Shown: positions 33,901-47,600 of the stretch, piece after piece
How the letters are laid out: the number at the start of each line of letters is the position of its first letter
Numbering within the stretch: position 1 is the stretch's first letter
From: Cryptomeria japonica
Lineage: Eukaryota; Streptophyta; Pinopsida; Cupressales; Cupressaceae
Direction: 5' to 3'
Length of the DNA stretch: 64,000 nt
Assembly: GCF_030272615.1 (NCBI RefSeq)
Contig: NW_026729256.1
Span: 61,507-125,506, forward strand
Program-made: the position numbers and the translations under genes
The notes under the pieces: generated by a model
The model's input: only the letters and a program-made list of their open reading frames with translations
Databases searched by the model: none
Told to the model about the DNA's origin: nothing

Positions 33901-34751
33901 ATGTAAACGTTTAACAAAACAGAAGCTGGACATACCTTTGAATTTATTACTTTCGTCCCACCAACTTTTTAAACTAGATTGGAATTGCCCATCTTGTCAC
34001 CACATACTTTGGAATTTAAAATTCCTAGAGGACTGTGACTTGCGTACCTCAAGTTCTAACTAAATAGGGAAGTGATCGGATATAGAAATCGACAGAATGT
34101 TCGTCACCAAGGAGAATTGGCCTTCCATCCGTTTCTGGCCCACCAAGAACCGCTCTAATCTCTCCGAAATGTTGGTGAAGTTCAATCTCCTATTCATCCA
34201 TGTATATTGGCCATTTTTAGGAAAAACTTCAATCACTTCGTTCTCTGCTACAAAACTTTTAAAGTCTTCCATTATTCTGTTGGTCTTCCTCAGACCACCA
34301 TTTTTTTTCATTCAGGTCCAGAATAGCATTAAAGTCTCCTCCAACAACTAGCCAGACCTTGCCAATGATTCTAATTCTCTCTGATAGTTCCTTCCAAACT
34401 CTCACCTTACCCTCTATTTTAGTCGGTCCATATACATTGATCAAAGAAAACTCCGAATTACAAGCAATAAGTTTCACTCTACAAATCATCTAATAGTCAG
34501 ATGTTTCTCTAGGGGTAATCCTAACCACATGAGGATTCCATAAGATTCCCAAACCACTCGCATAGCCCTTAGCTTCTCGGAAAAAACCTTCCCATCTAGA
34601 GCAGTAATGCAAGAAACTAAGCGCCTTGTCCAAATTCAGCTTGGTTTCTTGGAGCAGAATTACGTCATTAGAGGATTTCTCTAACGAATGCCTAACCAAG
34701 CGTTTCTTGTCAAGAGTTGAAAGGCCCTTGATTCCAAGTGAGAATTCTCAT
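30947..34751 (-). pseudogene. LINE ORF2, broken, unit 3
   Basis: It starts MRILTWN, the usual Trp-Asn opening of LINE endonucleases. Marks shared only with unit 5: FHDRWLD and GFLKGVGVH in the RT, VFKKCWDI before it, INRTIF and GLDMCVN near and in RNase H, and NQIVEVL in the 3' region. QKRMEGQ in the endonuclease is private. Shared stops, the motif A Tyr and the RNase H Asn are present. Confidence 0.88.
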
Positions 34752-35916
34752 TGTCCTCCAATGGAGGATTTACCTCCCTTGGATCTTCTCAAAAAGTTGA
34801 CCACACCGATGATTCCTTTCTCCTTAGCCCCGTCCTCTCATTTTTGCTTGTTACTCCTCCTCCCTCTATTACCTTTGGTTCTCCCCAATAGAGCATTAGT
34901 CGATTGGTTAATGGATATCGGGTCGATAATGTCCAAGAAATCTTCATCATCAAATTCCTCTACCAACCTCACATCATATTCCACTTCCGTGTCTGACAGG
35001 CCCGTTTGAGCCTCCTGAGATTTGCCAGGGGCCTTATCTTGCTCAATGATCCTATTTGTGGGGGAAATTTCATCGTGATTTTAAATTTCCCTGTTCTACT
35101 CCCTCTTCTTTTCTCCATTCGCTTCTTTGATGACCAGAGCCCTTGAGGGGATTATTGACTCATTTCTTGGTGTCGTAATTGCCTTCTCAATCATCTCATG
35201 ACTCCTGTTCTTCATAAGTCATCTCTTAGCCGACCCAACAAATATTTTGCAATTTTCTCTCATGTGAGACCTACTTCCACATCTTTCACAAAGGCACTTG
35301 TCGACTTCCACTTCAATTTTCTGCATCCATATCCTACCGTTCGATGTCAATCAAATCTTGGGGGGAACCCTTCTAACTTCAACGATTTTGATTCTGAATA
35401 CAAATAAGAGTCATTTTCCACCAACCTCTCATCTATTTATAGTGTCCCCAAAGTTCTACCTATTTTCTCCATGCTACTTTCTCCCCAATATTCGATCCGT
35501 AAATTATACAGCCAAATCCAAATAGGGCAGTCATACGGGGCCAATGGCACTGGGTCGAAATTTGGAAACCACGATTGCATATATAAAGGATAATTTTTGA
35601 CAATCCAATTACCGTGGTGAAGGGTCTCCTCTTTCTCTTCCACCTCTGCAAAAATAACAATGAAGAATCCCGTTGGTATGAATTAAGCCACTACCTTGGC
35701 TTTCCAATTCTCCTTAATCCAATATTTAATCTGCCTTCTCTCGTATCTAGATCGTACTACCCTTCGGATAACCACTAGTTCCACCCATAGTTCTATATTT
35801 TCTTCAATATCATCTGACATATTAATCTCGACCAAGTCTGCTTCCACTTCCCTCTGCATTTTTCGACTTGATCCCACCAGTTTCTCCTCCGCGAACATTT
35901 CTTGCCGATCCATCAT
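34748..35916 (-). pseudogene. LINE ORF1, broken, unit 3
   Basis: The knuckle is intact: codon 35255-35257 reads GAA (HMRENC). It starts MMDRQEMF with private changes. The TAA in the DUF4283-like part and the frameshift remain. Confidence 0.85.
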
Positions 35917-35987
35917 TATTCCAGAACGGTTCTCTCAGACTCTCCCTCATCCTCTCCGCTATATAAATATCCCAATCTCCATTCCTT

Positions 35988-36999
35988 GTTATAATATCCT
36001 GTCATTTAATTTCACACATTATTAATGTTTATATATAAAGATCACGTTTCTAAATGAAAATTTTAATTAAAAAAGGAATTATAATTTTAAAAAAAAATAT
36101 AATAAAATAGATTAAAAATTTTAATTTCTTAATTTTAATATTTTGAAAAATTTGATATTTATCTATAATTTAATTTTGAAAGAAAAAATATATTTTATAT
36201 TAAAAATGAAGAATTTTTTTGTTTGTAAATTTTCTCTATGCTTTTAAAATTGAGGTTCAAAAAATAAATTTCAAGCTAAATATTAGGGAAGAATTATTTC
36301 AATAACTCCTAAGATTATGATTTTCTATTTTATGTAAGTTTTTCTTATATTATAGCTTTGTACATAAATTTAAAAGCTTAATGCTTTATATCTATACAAT
36401 ATTATATATTTATATTTTATTACACATCCCTTCCATTTTACTATTAAAAATGGTCCCAATAAACCTCTCACCAGAAGAGTAAATTTGGGTGATGTTAATG
36501 TCTCAGTCCATTGCCAATTCCTCTAATGAGAATAAAAATTTGTTTTAAGAGCGTATTGTTTAAATTTTAAAACCTGACCTTTTCTATAGAAGGGAATGGT
36601 TATCTAGCTCTTAGAATGCACCAAATATCTATTATGATGTATTTATCATGTACAAACGATAATAATGTCTTAATGTATTCTAGAGACTAAGACTGGGTCC
36701 CATGGAGGGGGGCTACCTAAAACATAGAGCTGGAGCTGCTAAGATTTTTTAGGAATATTTTAAAGTTGGCGGTCCCATAAATTTTGTTTTGCACTTCAGC
36801 TTAAAAATTTAAGATCGTAAATTTAAGGATGCTATGAACTTTGTAGTTGAGATCAACTTAAGTTTAAACTGCTGCAAATTGGTGGTAAATAAATTTAATT
36901 ATTTTCCTAAAATTTATATGATTGACAAATGACATAATATATTCCTAAGCTCGTGGAGCTCTATTTTTTAGGAAAAGATTCTAAAACCTCTGGGCTGAT
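35988..36999. other. AT-rich spacer, unit 3
   Basis: Counterpart of 8520-9532, one base shorter in an A-run. No gene seen. Confidence 0.6.
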
Positions 37000-38337
37000 A
37001 TGGCAGAATTCATCATGAGATACATCACCCTGGATGGTAGATGTGCTAGCATTTTCTCACATCATTTTAATATCTTAAACCATTTTAGGCACGGTATATT
37101 GATTTCTATTCCCTTTTATTTGGTTTCGTCCTTGGGGAATAGTTTAGTTAAACATTTTGAAAACCAGGATAACCCTATGATTCATGAAGTGCTTATCTTG
37201 TTGATTATGGAATACGCCCAAGATCATGAAGTGAAACCCTCCCCCATTGATAAAACCCACATTTCCTCCTCTAACCCTGATGTGCAGTTGGTTTCTGATA
37301 CAAAGATGCATGAGGATGACAGTCGTACTGCCATGGATTGGCATGATAGCAAAGATATGGAGCACCCTGAGTATAGACCAAAGAAATAAGGGGAGCTTAT
37401 GGTGACCCTGGGAACTAACGGTAGCAGGAAAATCAATCCTCCAAGGTGGGCGACAAGTAAGTTCAAATCTGGTAGCAGGAAAATGCAAGACCTGGAGCCA
37501 CCCACCAAAAGGAAAATGAAACTAACCAAACCTAGTGGGTCCAAAGTCCTGGACCATGAGATTAGGTTGGACATCCCTATCAATGTGGATGATGAGAAAC
37601 ATGGGTTTGAGAACAAACAAAATTAAGGTAAGATAAAGGAGGAGAGGGTGATGGGAAATTCCCTATTGGAGGCTACTAGAAGTCAGGAGATCTGTTGGAA
37701 GTGGGTGGAGAAGGAAATTGGATCCCTAAAAGATGGTATTAAAGGAAATGTTGAGACTTTCACGGAATCCCTTGGGCCCAATAAAACTGAGAAGATCATG
37801 AGTATGATCCAGAAAATTTCTCAAGATGTGGAAACTATGAAGGTTGACCAAGAGCACAGAATTGAGAAGATGGAAGAGGATGCGAGTGAGATCAAAGAAA
37901 ACCTGAACAATTTGGTGGAAATCAGTAGGCAGATGATGAACAATAGTGCTGATGGTTTGGAAAAAAATAATTCCATGTTAACTGATTATAGAACCAGGAC
38001 CAACACCAGTGAGCCTCCCTTGGGGGAAAAGCAGAAAAAGATTGCATCGGAGGGTGGAAAGAGTGCTACTGGTGGGAAGACTAGCTCGGGTCCTTGCACT
38101 AGAACCAGGAGCCAAACCCAGGGCCAGTGAACCTCCAGATTCATCATGGAGGATTTGGAGAAAATCAATAAGAGGATTATTTAGAAAAATGCTAAATTGA
38201 TTCACTCTCTTAGTTGAGTGCTTTGCCTTGTTTTTTGGTTTAGTTGGTTTTTGTTTTTTGGCTTTTTGTCTGTGTGGGGTTTGTACCCTGTTTTGCTTAG
38301 TTTTTCGGTCGGGTTGGCTGCTGACCTTGGTCTATAA
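37000..38337 (+). pseudogene. Retroelement-like reading frame, unit 3
   Basis: The two conserved TAA stops are at 37387 and 37624. The C-terminal part reads on to TGA at 38128-38130 and continues in the same frame through MEDLEKINKRII to the hydrophobic tail. That confirms the coiled-coil part and the tail belong to one reading frame. Private changes include IHEVLIL and GIKGNVETF. Confidence 0.5.
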
Positions 38338-38690
38338 TACTCTGGGTTTCAGGTCCCTGTAAAACTTGTTTATCTTTATAAAAAACATTACCCAAAAAGT
38401 AAGGCAATCCCATTGATTAAAGGATTAAAAAGGATGGTGCAAAGTGATAAAATTGGTTTTTAGTTGTTGTGTGGCTTTGCTTATATTGTTGATAGTAATA
38501 TCATGCCTGTCAAAAGTTGTGTCGAAGTCCTTGGTTATGCTCAGGCTACTAGTCAAGTCATTCATTCCATTCCTATGCCTACATCCTTGTCTAGTGTGCT
38601 CATATTTACATCTTCTATCATAGTGTTCCACCTCCGTACTCTTAACCTCAACCTTCATACAACAATGTTACTCCTCCATCACAATCCAAT
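38338..38690 (+). other. Retroelement junction, unit 3
   Basis: Counterpart of 10871-11223 with several private substitutions (AYIVDSN, MPVKSCV reading). No intact gene. Confidence 0.4.
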
Positions 38691-39017
38691 ATGTCCAATT
38701 TCAATCCATCCACTGAAGCAACCATCAATAACTTAGCTCAAACTGTTTCATTCCTACAACAACAGTTGGCTTCCATTACCCAATCCAAGTTTAATGTGCC
38801 CAAATTTAATGTAGCGAGCCCATTATTTGATGGCATTGTCTATGTTGTCCCTCCTAAACATGTGGAAGTCTCTCAATTAGAGCTTTATAATGGAAAAAGT
38901 GATCCCTTGAATCATATGAAAATATTTCAAACTTTATGTAGTGACTTTCCTCACGATCAAAGACTTATAATGGCGAATCTAGACGTGATGTTTGGAGAAG
39001 TTATTAATGGTAATTGA
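38691..39017 (+). pseudogene. Ty3/gypsy gag fragment, unit 3
   Basis: Open over 108 codons, with private KFNVASP (Thr to Lys) and IMANLD changes. Truncated at the same place as the others. Confidence 0.7.
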
Positions 39018-40826
39018 TGTTTAGTCGAGTTTGAATTGGCAAATGTTAATTCAACCCCCGTCTTAATATATCGTGTTCCATTTGGGTGGATAGTAGTAGA
39101 ATACGATAGTGGAGGAAAGGTTGGTTGAGAGAATTGGATTTTTTCTTGGAGGAGGGATGGAGATTAAGATGATGTATTAGAAAAATGAGAATTAATATTG
39201 AAGATGAGAGATGAAACTGGATTTAGGATTGAAACTGGAAAAATAGGATGATGGATAAAATCTTGGTTAAGATAGATAGATAATTATTCAGAGGAGGGAA
39301 TATAGATTAACACGATTGATTGGAAATGAACTTTTTATTTAGAAGGATGGATGAAAGGTTGGTTGTGAATGTTAACTCATCTTCCTTAATCAAATCTTCC
39401 TCATTTTAGAAACATAATCTTCTTCATACGTTAACTCATTTCCATCTTAGATATTGCTTCTTCTTTCATTAGTTAACTCAATCTTTAAAATAGGACCTTT
39501 ATGTGCCCATTTATCCATCATGTAAATAAATAATTTATTATTATCCTCTCACAGACTCAAAATGGAAAAAAATCATTTTGTAGTTGAGTTGATTCAATGT
39601 CATCATTCTTATCCTTATCATCTATTGATTTTTTATTATAAAACTATAAATAAGATCCTTTCCCCACCCTTTTAGAATCACATTTTATGCAAATTCATTT
39701 TATGACATATGTTATGATGTGAGGATCAAGCATCCACATACTTTCAAGGTGAACAACATCAACGCATCTTTCTTTCTGAGATTTGTAATGATATTGGTAA
39801 ATAGGATTTATATTTAATTTCTTTTTTATGTTTTTGAGTATTTGTATTTCTTATTTTCCAATTTCCACGCAATAAAAGTTCCAAGAAAAATAAAGCAGAA
39901 GTTGGGTGCTCTGATCCAAAAACAACATAGAATGAAAAGGATAAGAACAAAATTATCTCAGTTGAGGAGGAAGAGGAAGAGGTGAAGAAATTTAAGCACA
40001 ATACTTGCAACAAAAGTTTCATAGAGAGTCAGAAGGGATAAAATATAAAAAATAAAAACTATGGAAAAAAAAAGGGCCAATAATAAGAAAATGGAAAATA
40101 TCAAAGCTTAGACACATAAGAAGAAAGATAAAAATAAATCCATATTTTTCCTTGTATAGATCACTTTATAGACTAGGAAAATCATTGGAAGTAGCACAGC
40201 TATATAGAATATTTTTTGTAGAGAATGAAAGATCGTTATCCAAGTCATATTGGACTTCATTGGGAGTAGTAATTATGTAATGGTAGATATAATATAGGAA
40301 TTTTTGAAGGAAATGATTGACACCATTAAGGAAAAAGGAGAGAAGGCAACACAACTATTGGATAACATTTGGACAAGTGCCTTCAGAATTAAACTTGTTC
40401 CTAAGTAATAGATCACAAAAAGAGATCTATAAAAAAAAGGGCTTATTTATAAGTAGATAGTAGATACTCTTTGTTCTTAAAATGATGAGGCCAAGCAAAG
40501 AGTGAGAAGTGAGACCATGGAGTCCACTAAAAGGCCCATGCTAGCCTACTAGCTAAGAGAAGAGTGTCGTGGTAGAAGAAGATAATATAAACAAAACGTA
40601 ATATATTGTTTATGATATAATAGGAATAAGTATAGATGAATTAGTCAAGGAGATCTAGGATGACACTACACAAACACAGGAGGATATAAGTATAATACAG
40701 ATTGTGATATCAAGACCTAGATGAACAAACAATACAAACAAAAAATAAATAAATAAAGGAGGAACATAATTGAAAGAGATAAACAAACGTTACAAGATAT
40801 ATTGCATGATAAATGAGAGGATCTAG
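39018..40826. other. AT-rich spacer, unit 3
   Basis: Counterpart of 11551-13374, 15 bp shorter. Unlike units 1, 2 and 4, its right end has several private changes (about 39895, 40438-40448, 40615, 40676, 40689) plus the 15-bp deletion at about 40818. No gene. Confidence 0.5.
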
Positions 40827-41279
40827 AACACAGGTCGCGCACGAGAGTTACTATTAGAAGCGATGTTAAGCAAAAACGAGCGGACGAGAGTTACAACACA
40901 GGTCGCGCACTTCACATAAAAGAACGCCCTCGGGTAACAAGTGGTAGTTGTTAACACAAAACAGCAGTCGTTTACGAGGAGAATGACATGCATGAAGTGC
41001 GAGAACTTTAAAAGACAATCCAAGAAACGCATTAAATCTAATTTTAGCTCTAAATGCACGAGGAAAAAGGATAAAAATAGATAAATATGTATCTCGCAAA
41101 ACCGTGCACTATATAAAATTCCAGTGGCATGCAAAAAGCCTGTCGCTACTGAATGACAACCATGAAAGTTTTGTATGCAGCAGATTCAGATTGAGCTATA
41201 TATTGTCCCAGAAGCGAGGGAAACATTAATAGAGCATTTGGTTCAGTCGGTGATTTCAATAGAGCAGTTGATTCCAAGC
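40827..41279 (+). promoter_or_regulatory. PMEI promoter and leader serving copy 4
   Basis: RY element at 40987-40994, TATA box at 41110-41118, CGCGCAC boxes kept. Private features: the 15-bp deletion just upstream of the first box, and T to C at about 41144 in the leader (TGTCGC). Confidence 0.6.
41153..41194 (+). promoter_or_regulatory. Upstream ORF in PMEI leader, copy 4
   Basis: Unchanged 13-residue uORF. The private leader substitution of this copy lies just upstream of it. Confidence 0.45.
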
Positions 41280-41837
41280 ATGGCGTCCTACAGAAGTGGT
41301 CTCTTGTGCGCAATCATGTTTTTAGCAATTCATGGAGGCTGGGCTCAGACTTCCGATACAATTAGTAATGCCTGCAGTAATGCCTTATATACACACTTTT
41401 GCGTTTCATCATTGTCCAAAGCTTCTGGGGCTTTGGAGGCAGATTTAACCCAGCTTTCTGTTATTGCAGTCCGTTTGTCTAGTGAAGTAGCGAAACCTGT
41501 TTCTAGGTTTATAGAAAAGCTCAAAAAAAGAAATCCCAATGTCTCGGCTCTTGAAGACTGCTCAGATCTGTTGAAGGATACAAGGGAACAGCTTCATGAT
41601 TCACAGTCAGAACTAAAGCAATTGTCTAATGTCAATTTCATGGAATATGTAGAAGATGTGCTCACAAGGCTGAGTGGTGTGGAGACTAATCAGGATACAT
41701 GTTTGAGTGGGTTGAAAGAAAGCAATATTCCTGCAACCTTGGTTTCCAGTGTAAAAGATAATACAGATAATCTGACCATGTTGATTAGTGATGCTCTAGC
41801 TGTTGTTAGCACTCTTCGGCAACAGGGACACATTTGA
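41280..41837 (+). CDS. PMEI/invertase inhibitor family protein, copy 4
   Basis: The most changed copy: Val150 is Ile (SNIPATL), a mild change, and residue 184 is His as in copy 1. All structural cysteines and the signal peptide are intact, so it should encode a working protein. Confidence 0.9.
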   Translation: MASYRSGLLCAIMFLAIHGGWAQTSDTISNACSNALYTHFCVSSLSKASGALEADLTQLSVIAVRLSSEVAKPVSRFIEKLKKRNPNVSALEDCSDLLKDTREQLHDSQSELKQLSNVNFMEYVEDVLTRLSGVETNQDTCLSGLKESNIPATLVSSVKDNTDNLTMLISDALAVVSTLRQQGHI

Positions 41838-42890
41838 CTACTTTAGAAAACAGCTAAACATATTGGCTGTTGGCTTGTGAGGAGGGATATATATAGCAGA
41901 TAACACATATTTGCTGTTCAAGCTTCATCTTTGGTTACTTCTTTTGTTTGTGAGATACATCATTGTGCTATTTAGATACCATTTTTGGTAACATACAAAT
42001 GGAATGTTTGTGATTCAAGAAATGTTTTAAATGTTGTTATTGTGTTTGATTTTAGAAATATATTTGTAAGATATATTATTGAATTTTAATTTGTTTTGAA
42101 CATTTATCTTATAGTTTGTATGAATTATTTTCTTTTTCTGATGTTTTATAATGGAATTTAGATTCTTTTATATTTCATGATAAGTATAATTTTAATAAAT
42201 TAACTACGATCAATGAAAAAGAAATTACTAATGAAATGCTTGAAAATCTTGCAGTAAGTATGGTGTACCCTGCATCACTGAGTATTGAAATATTGAAATA
42301 AATTAAATTAAATGATGAATTATATTTATATTATAAATTAATCGAAAGATTATAATTTTTCAAGAGAGTGATCTGGATACTCATTCTTAAAAACACAAAA
42401 TTTACTGGCATCTATATAATACAGTTTTTCCAATAAATCAATATATTTACTACAGTTTTCACTTGTCTGTAATTTTCAAATAAATTTTCACTTTTATCAA
42501 AAAAGACTTAATGGAATGCGGATCGCCTAATGTAACTGACATTATCCTCAGATAATGTAACTGCCATCTTAATGAATTGTACCAACGGTGACGTGGAAGA
42601 CCAACTGGTTCATCTTCATCATCGTCTCTTTAAAATCGCTCCTATCTATGTTAGAATAATTGCTACTATTTCGTTTTCTTCAGCTGCAGGTTTGGACACT
42701 TGCTTTCCGGTCCTCCAAGCGAGCTCTTGGACTTACACCAAATAGGCAACGACATTTTGCTATGAAGATCAGTTAATGCAAGAACCCTCTCGCCTCTCTC
42801 AGTATAGTAGTTTCAAAACTGATAGGATATATTTGTAATTGAATATGCATCCTCTTCATTTGCACGGGCAAATAACTCTACGACTAAACA
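41838..42890. other. PMEI 3' flank, unit 4
   Basis: Counterpart of 652-1704. It has the TTACTTCTTTTG variant and a private G in TTTCGTTTTC at about 42672. Hairpin unchanged. No gene. Confidence 0.65.
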
Positions 42891-43566
42891 CAACCTATAA
42901 ATTCAACCTTAATCTAACCCTAATTGAACCCTAACTCTTATTCAACTATGATCCTAATTGGATTCTAGCATGAATCTTAACCCCAATAAAACTTTGCTTC
43001 CAATTTAACCTTAACCCTAATTGAACTCTTATACGAACCCTAACTATAATTAAACCCTTTCCACAATCAAATCCCATCTCTAATTAATTATAACATTAAT
43101 CCTTAACCCTAATCTCTCTACTTTAATGTTGATCCTAAACTCAACTCTAACCATACATTTGAACCCTAACTACAACTTCAACCCTAATCTACACCTAATT
43201 CAACCCTATTTTTAAACTTAACCCTAACCCTAATTGAACTATAATCTCAATTAAACTCTAATCCTAACCCTAATCGAGCCCAAACCCTAATCCTAATTGA
43301 AGTGTAAGACTAATTTAACCCTAACCCTAATGTAATTGAAACACAACCCTAATGCTAACCATAATTTAACTCTAGCACTAATTGTAATTGAACCCTTATT
43401 ATAAGCTAACCCTAAAATTAACCCTTACCATAATTACTAAACCCTATTTTGAACCCGAACCATAACCCTAAAGTAACCTTAATTGTAAATCCATCCCAAC
43501 CTTAAGCATATCCCAATCTTTATGCTAACATAACCCATAAACCCATTTGAACCCTAACACTAACCT
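42891..43566 (+). repeat. Degenerate telomere-like block, unit 4
   Basis: Matches the unit 1 block with no difference noticed by eye. Confidence 0.8.
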
Positions 43567-44664
43567 TAAATTTAAATTTAAATTTAATTTAAGATCGTAA
43601 CAGTTGTTCACTTCTAGTTTTATTTGGAAAAAAGGTTTGTAAGATTTAAAGAAAAGATTTGGCTTAAAAGTATTGCTCCAATCTCCATTCCTTTTTTTAT
43701 TTTTTTAATTTTTTAATTTTTTTTGAAGCGAGATCTTCCTAGGAGGCAATACCCTTTTTTATTAAAAACTGAAAAACAAAATTACACAGTAGACAAAGCC
43801 AACCTCTCATTTATACAAATACATAATCCCATTACCTATTTCTACCACCCTTTCAATAATCTCCACAGGCATGATACCATAATTCTCTCTCATGTATCTA
43901 TTGAACTTGTCTAGGCCATAATCCTTCATCAGTCTTTTCTTAAACAAAGACCATGCCATTTTTGTTTCACCTTCTTCCCTTCGTCATTCAGGTTGAAATA
44001 TCCCAACATGCATCTTGAATCCAGTGCAGCCCTCATCACTTCCTCGTATATATCTTCCCTCATCATTCTCCTCACTATCCCTATAGCTGCTGAAGGTTTT
44101 CCAAGGACCTCAACGATCGGATTAAATATATTCTCCATCACCACCCTGTCATGAACGTGGCCATCGTTCTAGAAGTCGACTCTTAAAATTTGGATCACAG
44201 AGTGTTTTTCTTTGTCATTTGCCTTCTTAAAAAGGCGGCTGATCTCTTCCTCTAGCGCTTCCCTAAGTGCAAAGTCCAAAGTCCTCATCCATTCTCAACT
44301 TCTCTTTTGTTCCTTCTGTGCTCTGCAAAACACTTCTTCTCCTAATGTATCCCTTTTAGCATGATCTAGAGTCATCTCCACTGATGTCTATCCTATCCAA
44401 CTACGACTTCACTCTGCCCAAAACTGCTACTGACCCGATCCTAAATCTGAACAAAATCTTACCTTACCCAAAAAATTTGTCGTCAAAACATTATACTTTG
44501 ATTTAGAAGACACAATTCTAGGCACGAATACACTTCCTTCCATGCCGCCTCTAGCTTGGGTAAGATAAATCTCATCCAATTCTCTCAAGAGGATGTACTT
44601 CCCTATCCTCTCCCAAAATAGTACTAAACTCATTCTACAGGTCTATCTCATCCAACTCGACCAT

Positions 44665-47600
44665 CTATCTACCTTTTCTTAGACCTTCATTGGCAAGCCA
44701 ATTAGATACCCTATTTCCTTCCCTATATGAATGATTGAAACGGTACTCCAAGAATTTGCTCAATTTTTATTCAATCGCTGGTAGCCATTGATTTAATTTC
44801 CAGCTGATAAAATTAGAGCGCATCACTCCATTTAACACCACTTGTGAGTCCCCTTCAATGAGAATATTCGAAACCTCCTTGTTCACACACATCTCCAACC
44901 CATTATTGAGTGCACATATCTCTGCCTTGTTATTGGTAGCTATTCCCATCAATCCCATAATTGCAATAATCATTTTTCCCGAATCATCCCTCAAAATAGC
45001 GTCGAACCCTGCCTTACTCGGATTTCCTTTGCTAGCTCCATTTAAATTCAACTTAAGCCAACCTGGGGTTGGTTCCCGACATCTTACTCCCTTCCTCTTA
45101 GATTGTTTATTAATGATGTTGCAGATGACTAGATCCTTCAAACCCCATTTCTCTTCCATCATTTTGTCCCATTTGGAGTAAATCTTCACCCGTTTCCCTA
45201 GAATATTCCCTTTCACCACTTCAACAATTAAATATTCCTTCAAAAAGTCCTCGTCTCTAAAAATACTCCTATTTATTTCTTTGCATATCCGCCAAGCTAC
45301 CATGGAAGGACTAGTCACCTGGATAAGTCTCCCCATTTCGAATGCTTACTCTCTGTCGGCCAGGAAAGCAAGAATTCCATTAACGTCCTATTCCTAGCCG
45401 ATCTCCATTCTAACGGTTCCATCAACCGGTCCCAACATCTCACCACCAACGGACACCAAAAAAAGAGATGTTCAGCGGTTTCCTCATTCCCTCTACATAG
45501 GTAACAGATATTAGGACCTTAAATTCGCATCTCTCCTGTACCGCATTGAACTTCTAACACCCACTCCTTATCCTCAATACAATCAATTAATGCTTTCACC
45601 CCATTCCACGAGTCTCTCTAGAACCGAGCCTTCTTTCCATTACCAATTTTACAGGACAGATGATTCAAGATTACTCTTCATCTTTCCCAGATGAACCTCC
45701 AAATCGTCAAACCTGATTCAGAGTTGGCCAAGGTAAAATTCCTTTCCAAGTCCTTCTAGTCTAAATATTTTTCCCTCATAAACTTGCACCAAGGTTTTTG
45801 AGGAAACATATAGTTTCCAAGCCAATTTGGCTCCCAAAGCCAGGTTCTATAGATCCATTTTCCTAAGTCGCGCTCCTCTTTCTTCCTTCACGATACACGC
45901 CGTATCCTAGTTTATTAGCATAACTCTCCTAGAATCCTTCAATCCTTCCCATAAGTTCACTTCTTTAACAACCCGTCCAATGTGCGAATGGACCGCACGA
46001 TGAGCCTAAAACATGTAATTCTATAGATTGGGATCGTTGATAAAAAACATTTTATCATTTGAATCGTACCATCCTATGAAAGCCACTTTTTCTTCCATGA
46101 TTCCGCTTTAGATTGACAATTATTGATGATCTCCTCCTATAGCAACCTATTACTTCGATCGATGAACAAGGGAACTCCCAAATATATCGAAGGGAATGAT
46201 TCTGTTTGGAATTCCAATATTTTTTCAATCTTGTTTTGATTCCTTTGGCTAGTGTTAACAAGGAACACCTGTGACTTATTTTTATTCATGATTTGAATCG
46301 ATGCCTCCACATACTCATCCAAAGTTTCCTTAATCACTACCACTTCCTGATCCGAAGCCTCCCAAAATAAGATCGTATCATCAACAAATTGTGAATGCGA
46401 GATTGGCTCCAGGTCTCTGTGAACCCCGACTCCCTTGCAAAATCCCATCATACAGTTCTTCTTAATGTTCCTGCCCAAAGATTCTACCATTAGAAAAAAT
46501 AAGGAGGGAGATAAAGGGTCTCCTTGTCTCAATCCATTGGTGTCTCTAAAGAAACCACATGTATAACCATTGACCAACACTAAGAAATGGGTTGATGAGA
46601 TGGATTGTCGCATACAATCTAGCCATCTGCCGTGAAAACCAAATTTATCCAGGACCAAGAGGAGGAATTCCCAATTAACCTAGTCAGACACCTTGCTCAT
46701 GTATAGTTCTACCACCATCCCTTTCATATCCTCTCTTCCCATAGAGTGAAGAGTTTTCGAGACCAGGATGATACTATCGATGATTTCTCTGCTAGGGGTA
46801 AATCCGTGTTGTTCCTCCGAAATGATTTAATGTAAAATATTCTTGAGCCTCAAAGCCATGGCCTTTGAGATGACTTTGTAAATAGAGTTACACAGAGAAA
46901 TAGGTCTGTAATCCACTATCATCTCACAATTATACCTTTGGGGTATTAGAAAAATTATTGCAATGTTGATTTCTCTGACCAGTCTCCTCTTCTTCCTAAA
47001 CTCTTCCACCATCATCCATATGTCCTCCCACCTGAAGTCCCAACATTTTTGATATACTTTTTCTATAAAGGCATCGAGGCCTGACACTTTATTAGGGTGA
47101 AGAAAGAATGCCGCCTCCTTGACTTCCTCCAGAGAGAAAGGCATATGCAAAGCTTCATTTTCTTCCTGGGATATGACTTGGTCTATTACTTTTAATACGT
47201 TATCCCTATATCTAACATCACCGCCTATGAAAGAACCAAGTGGGTTTTCAAAATGTTGAACTGCAACCTTCTCAATATCATCTCCTGCTAAACAACACTG
47301 ACCATTATCATCCTTGATTGCTTCAATCTTATTGATCAATCTCATAGCCTTCACCGATGAGTGAAAGAACTTTGTATTTAAGTCCCTAGGTGAAATACAC
47401 ATCTTCCTGGATTTGTTGCGCCAATAAATCTCCTCCCTAGCCAATACCTCCGATAGACATCCCTTCAATTCCTTTTCTTTTTTATATTCATCATTGGTCA
47501 TCCTAAAGAGAATTACCTTCTCATTAAGAGAAGCAAGCTCCTCCTCTAACCTCAAATTATTTTAAAAAATATTCCTAAACGATTCTACATTCCACCTCCT

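Larger units (their letters stand above)
29976..35971 (-). mobile_element. Full-length, inactive LINE, unit 3
   Basis: Same insertion, with the duplication at 29960-29975 and 35972-35987. It has an intact zinc knuckle and the more typical ORF2 start, so in these two places it is nearer the ancestral element than units 1 and 2. Confidence 0.9.
27469..41186 (+). repeat. Tandem repeat unit 3 (13,718 bp)
   Basis: 16 bp shorter than units 1 and 2. One base is lost in an A-run near 36098, and 15 bp near 40818 are lost between two AGAGGAT-like words. The left part shares many substitutions with unit 5. Confidence 0.97.
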
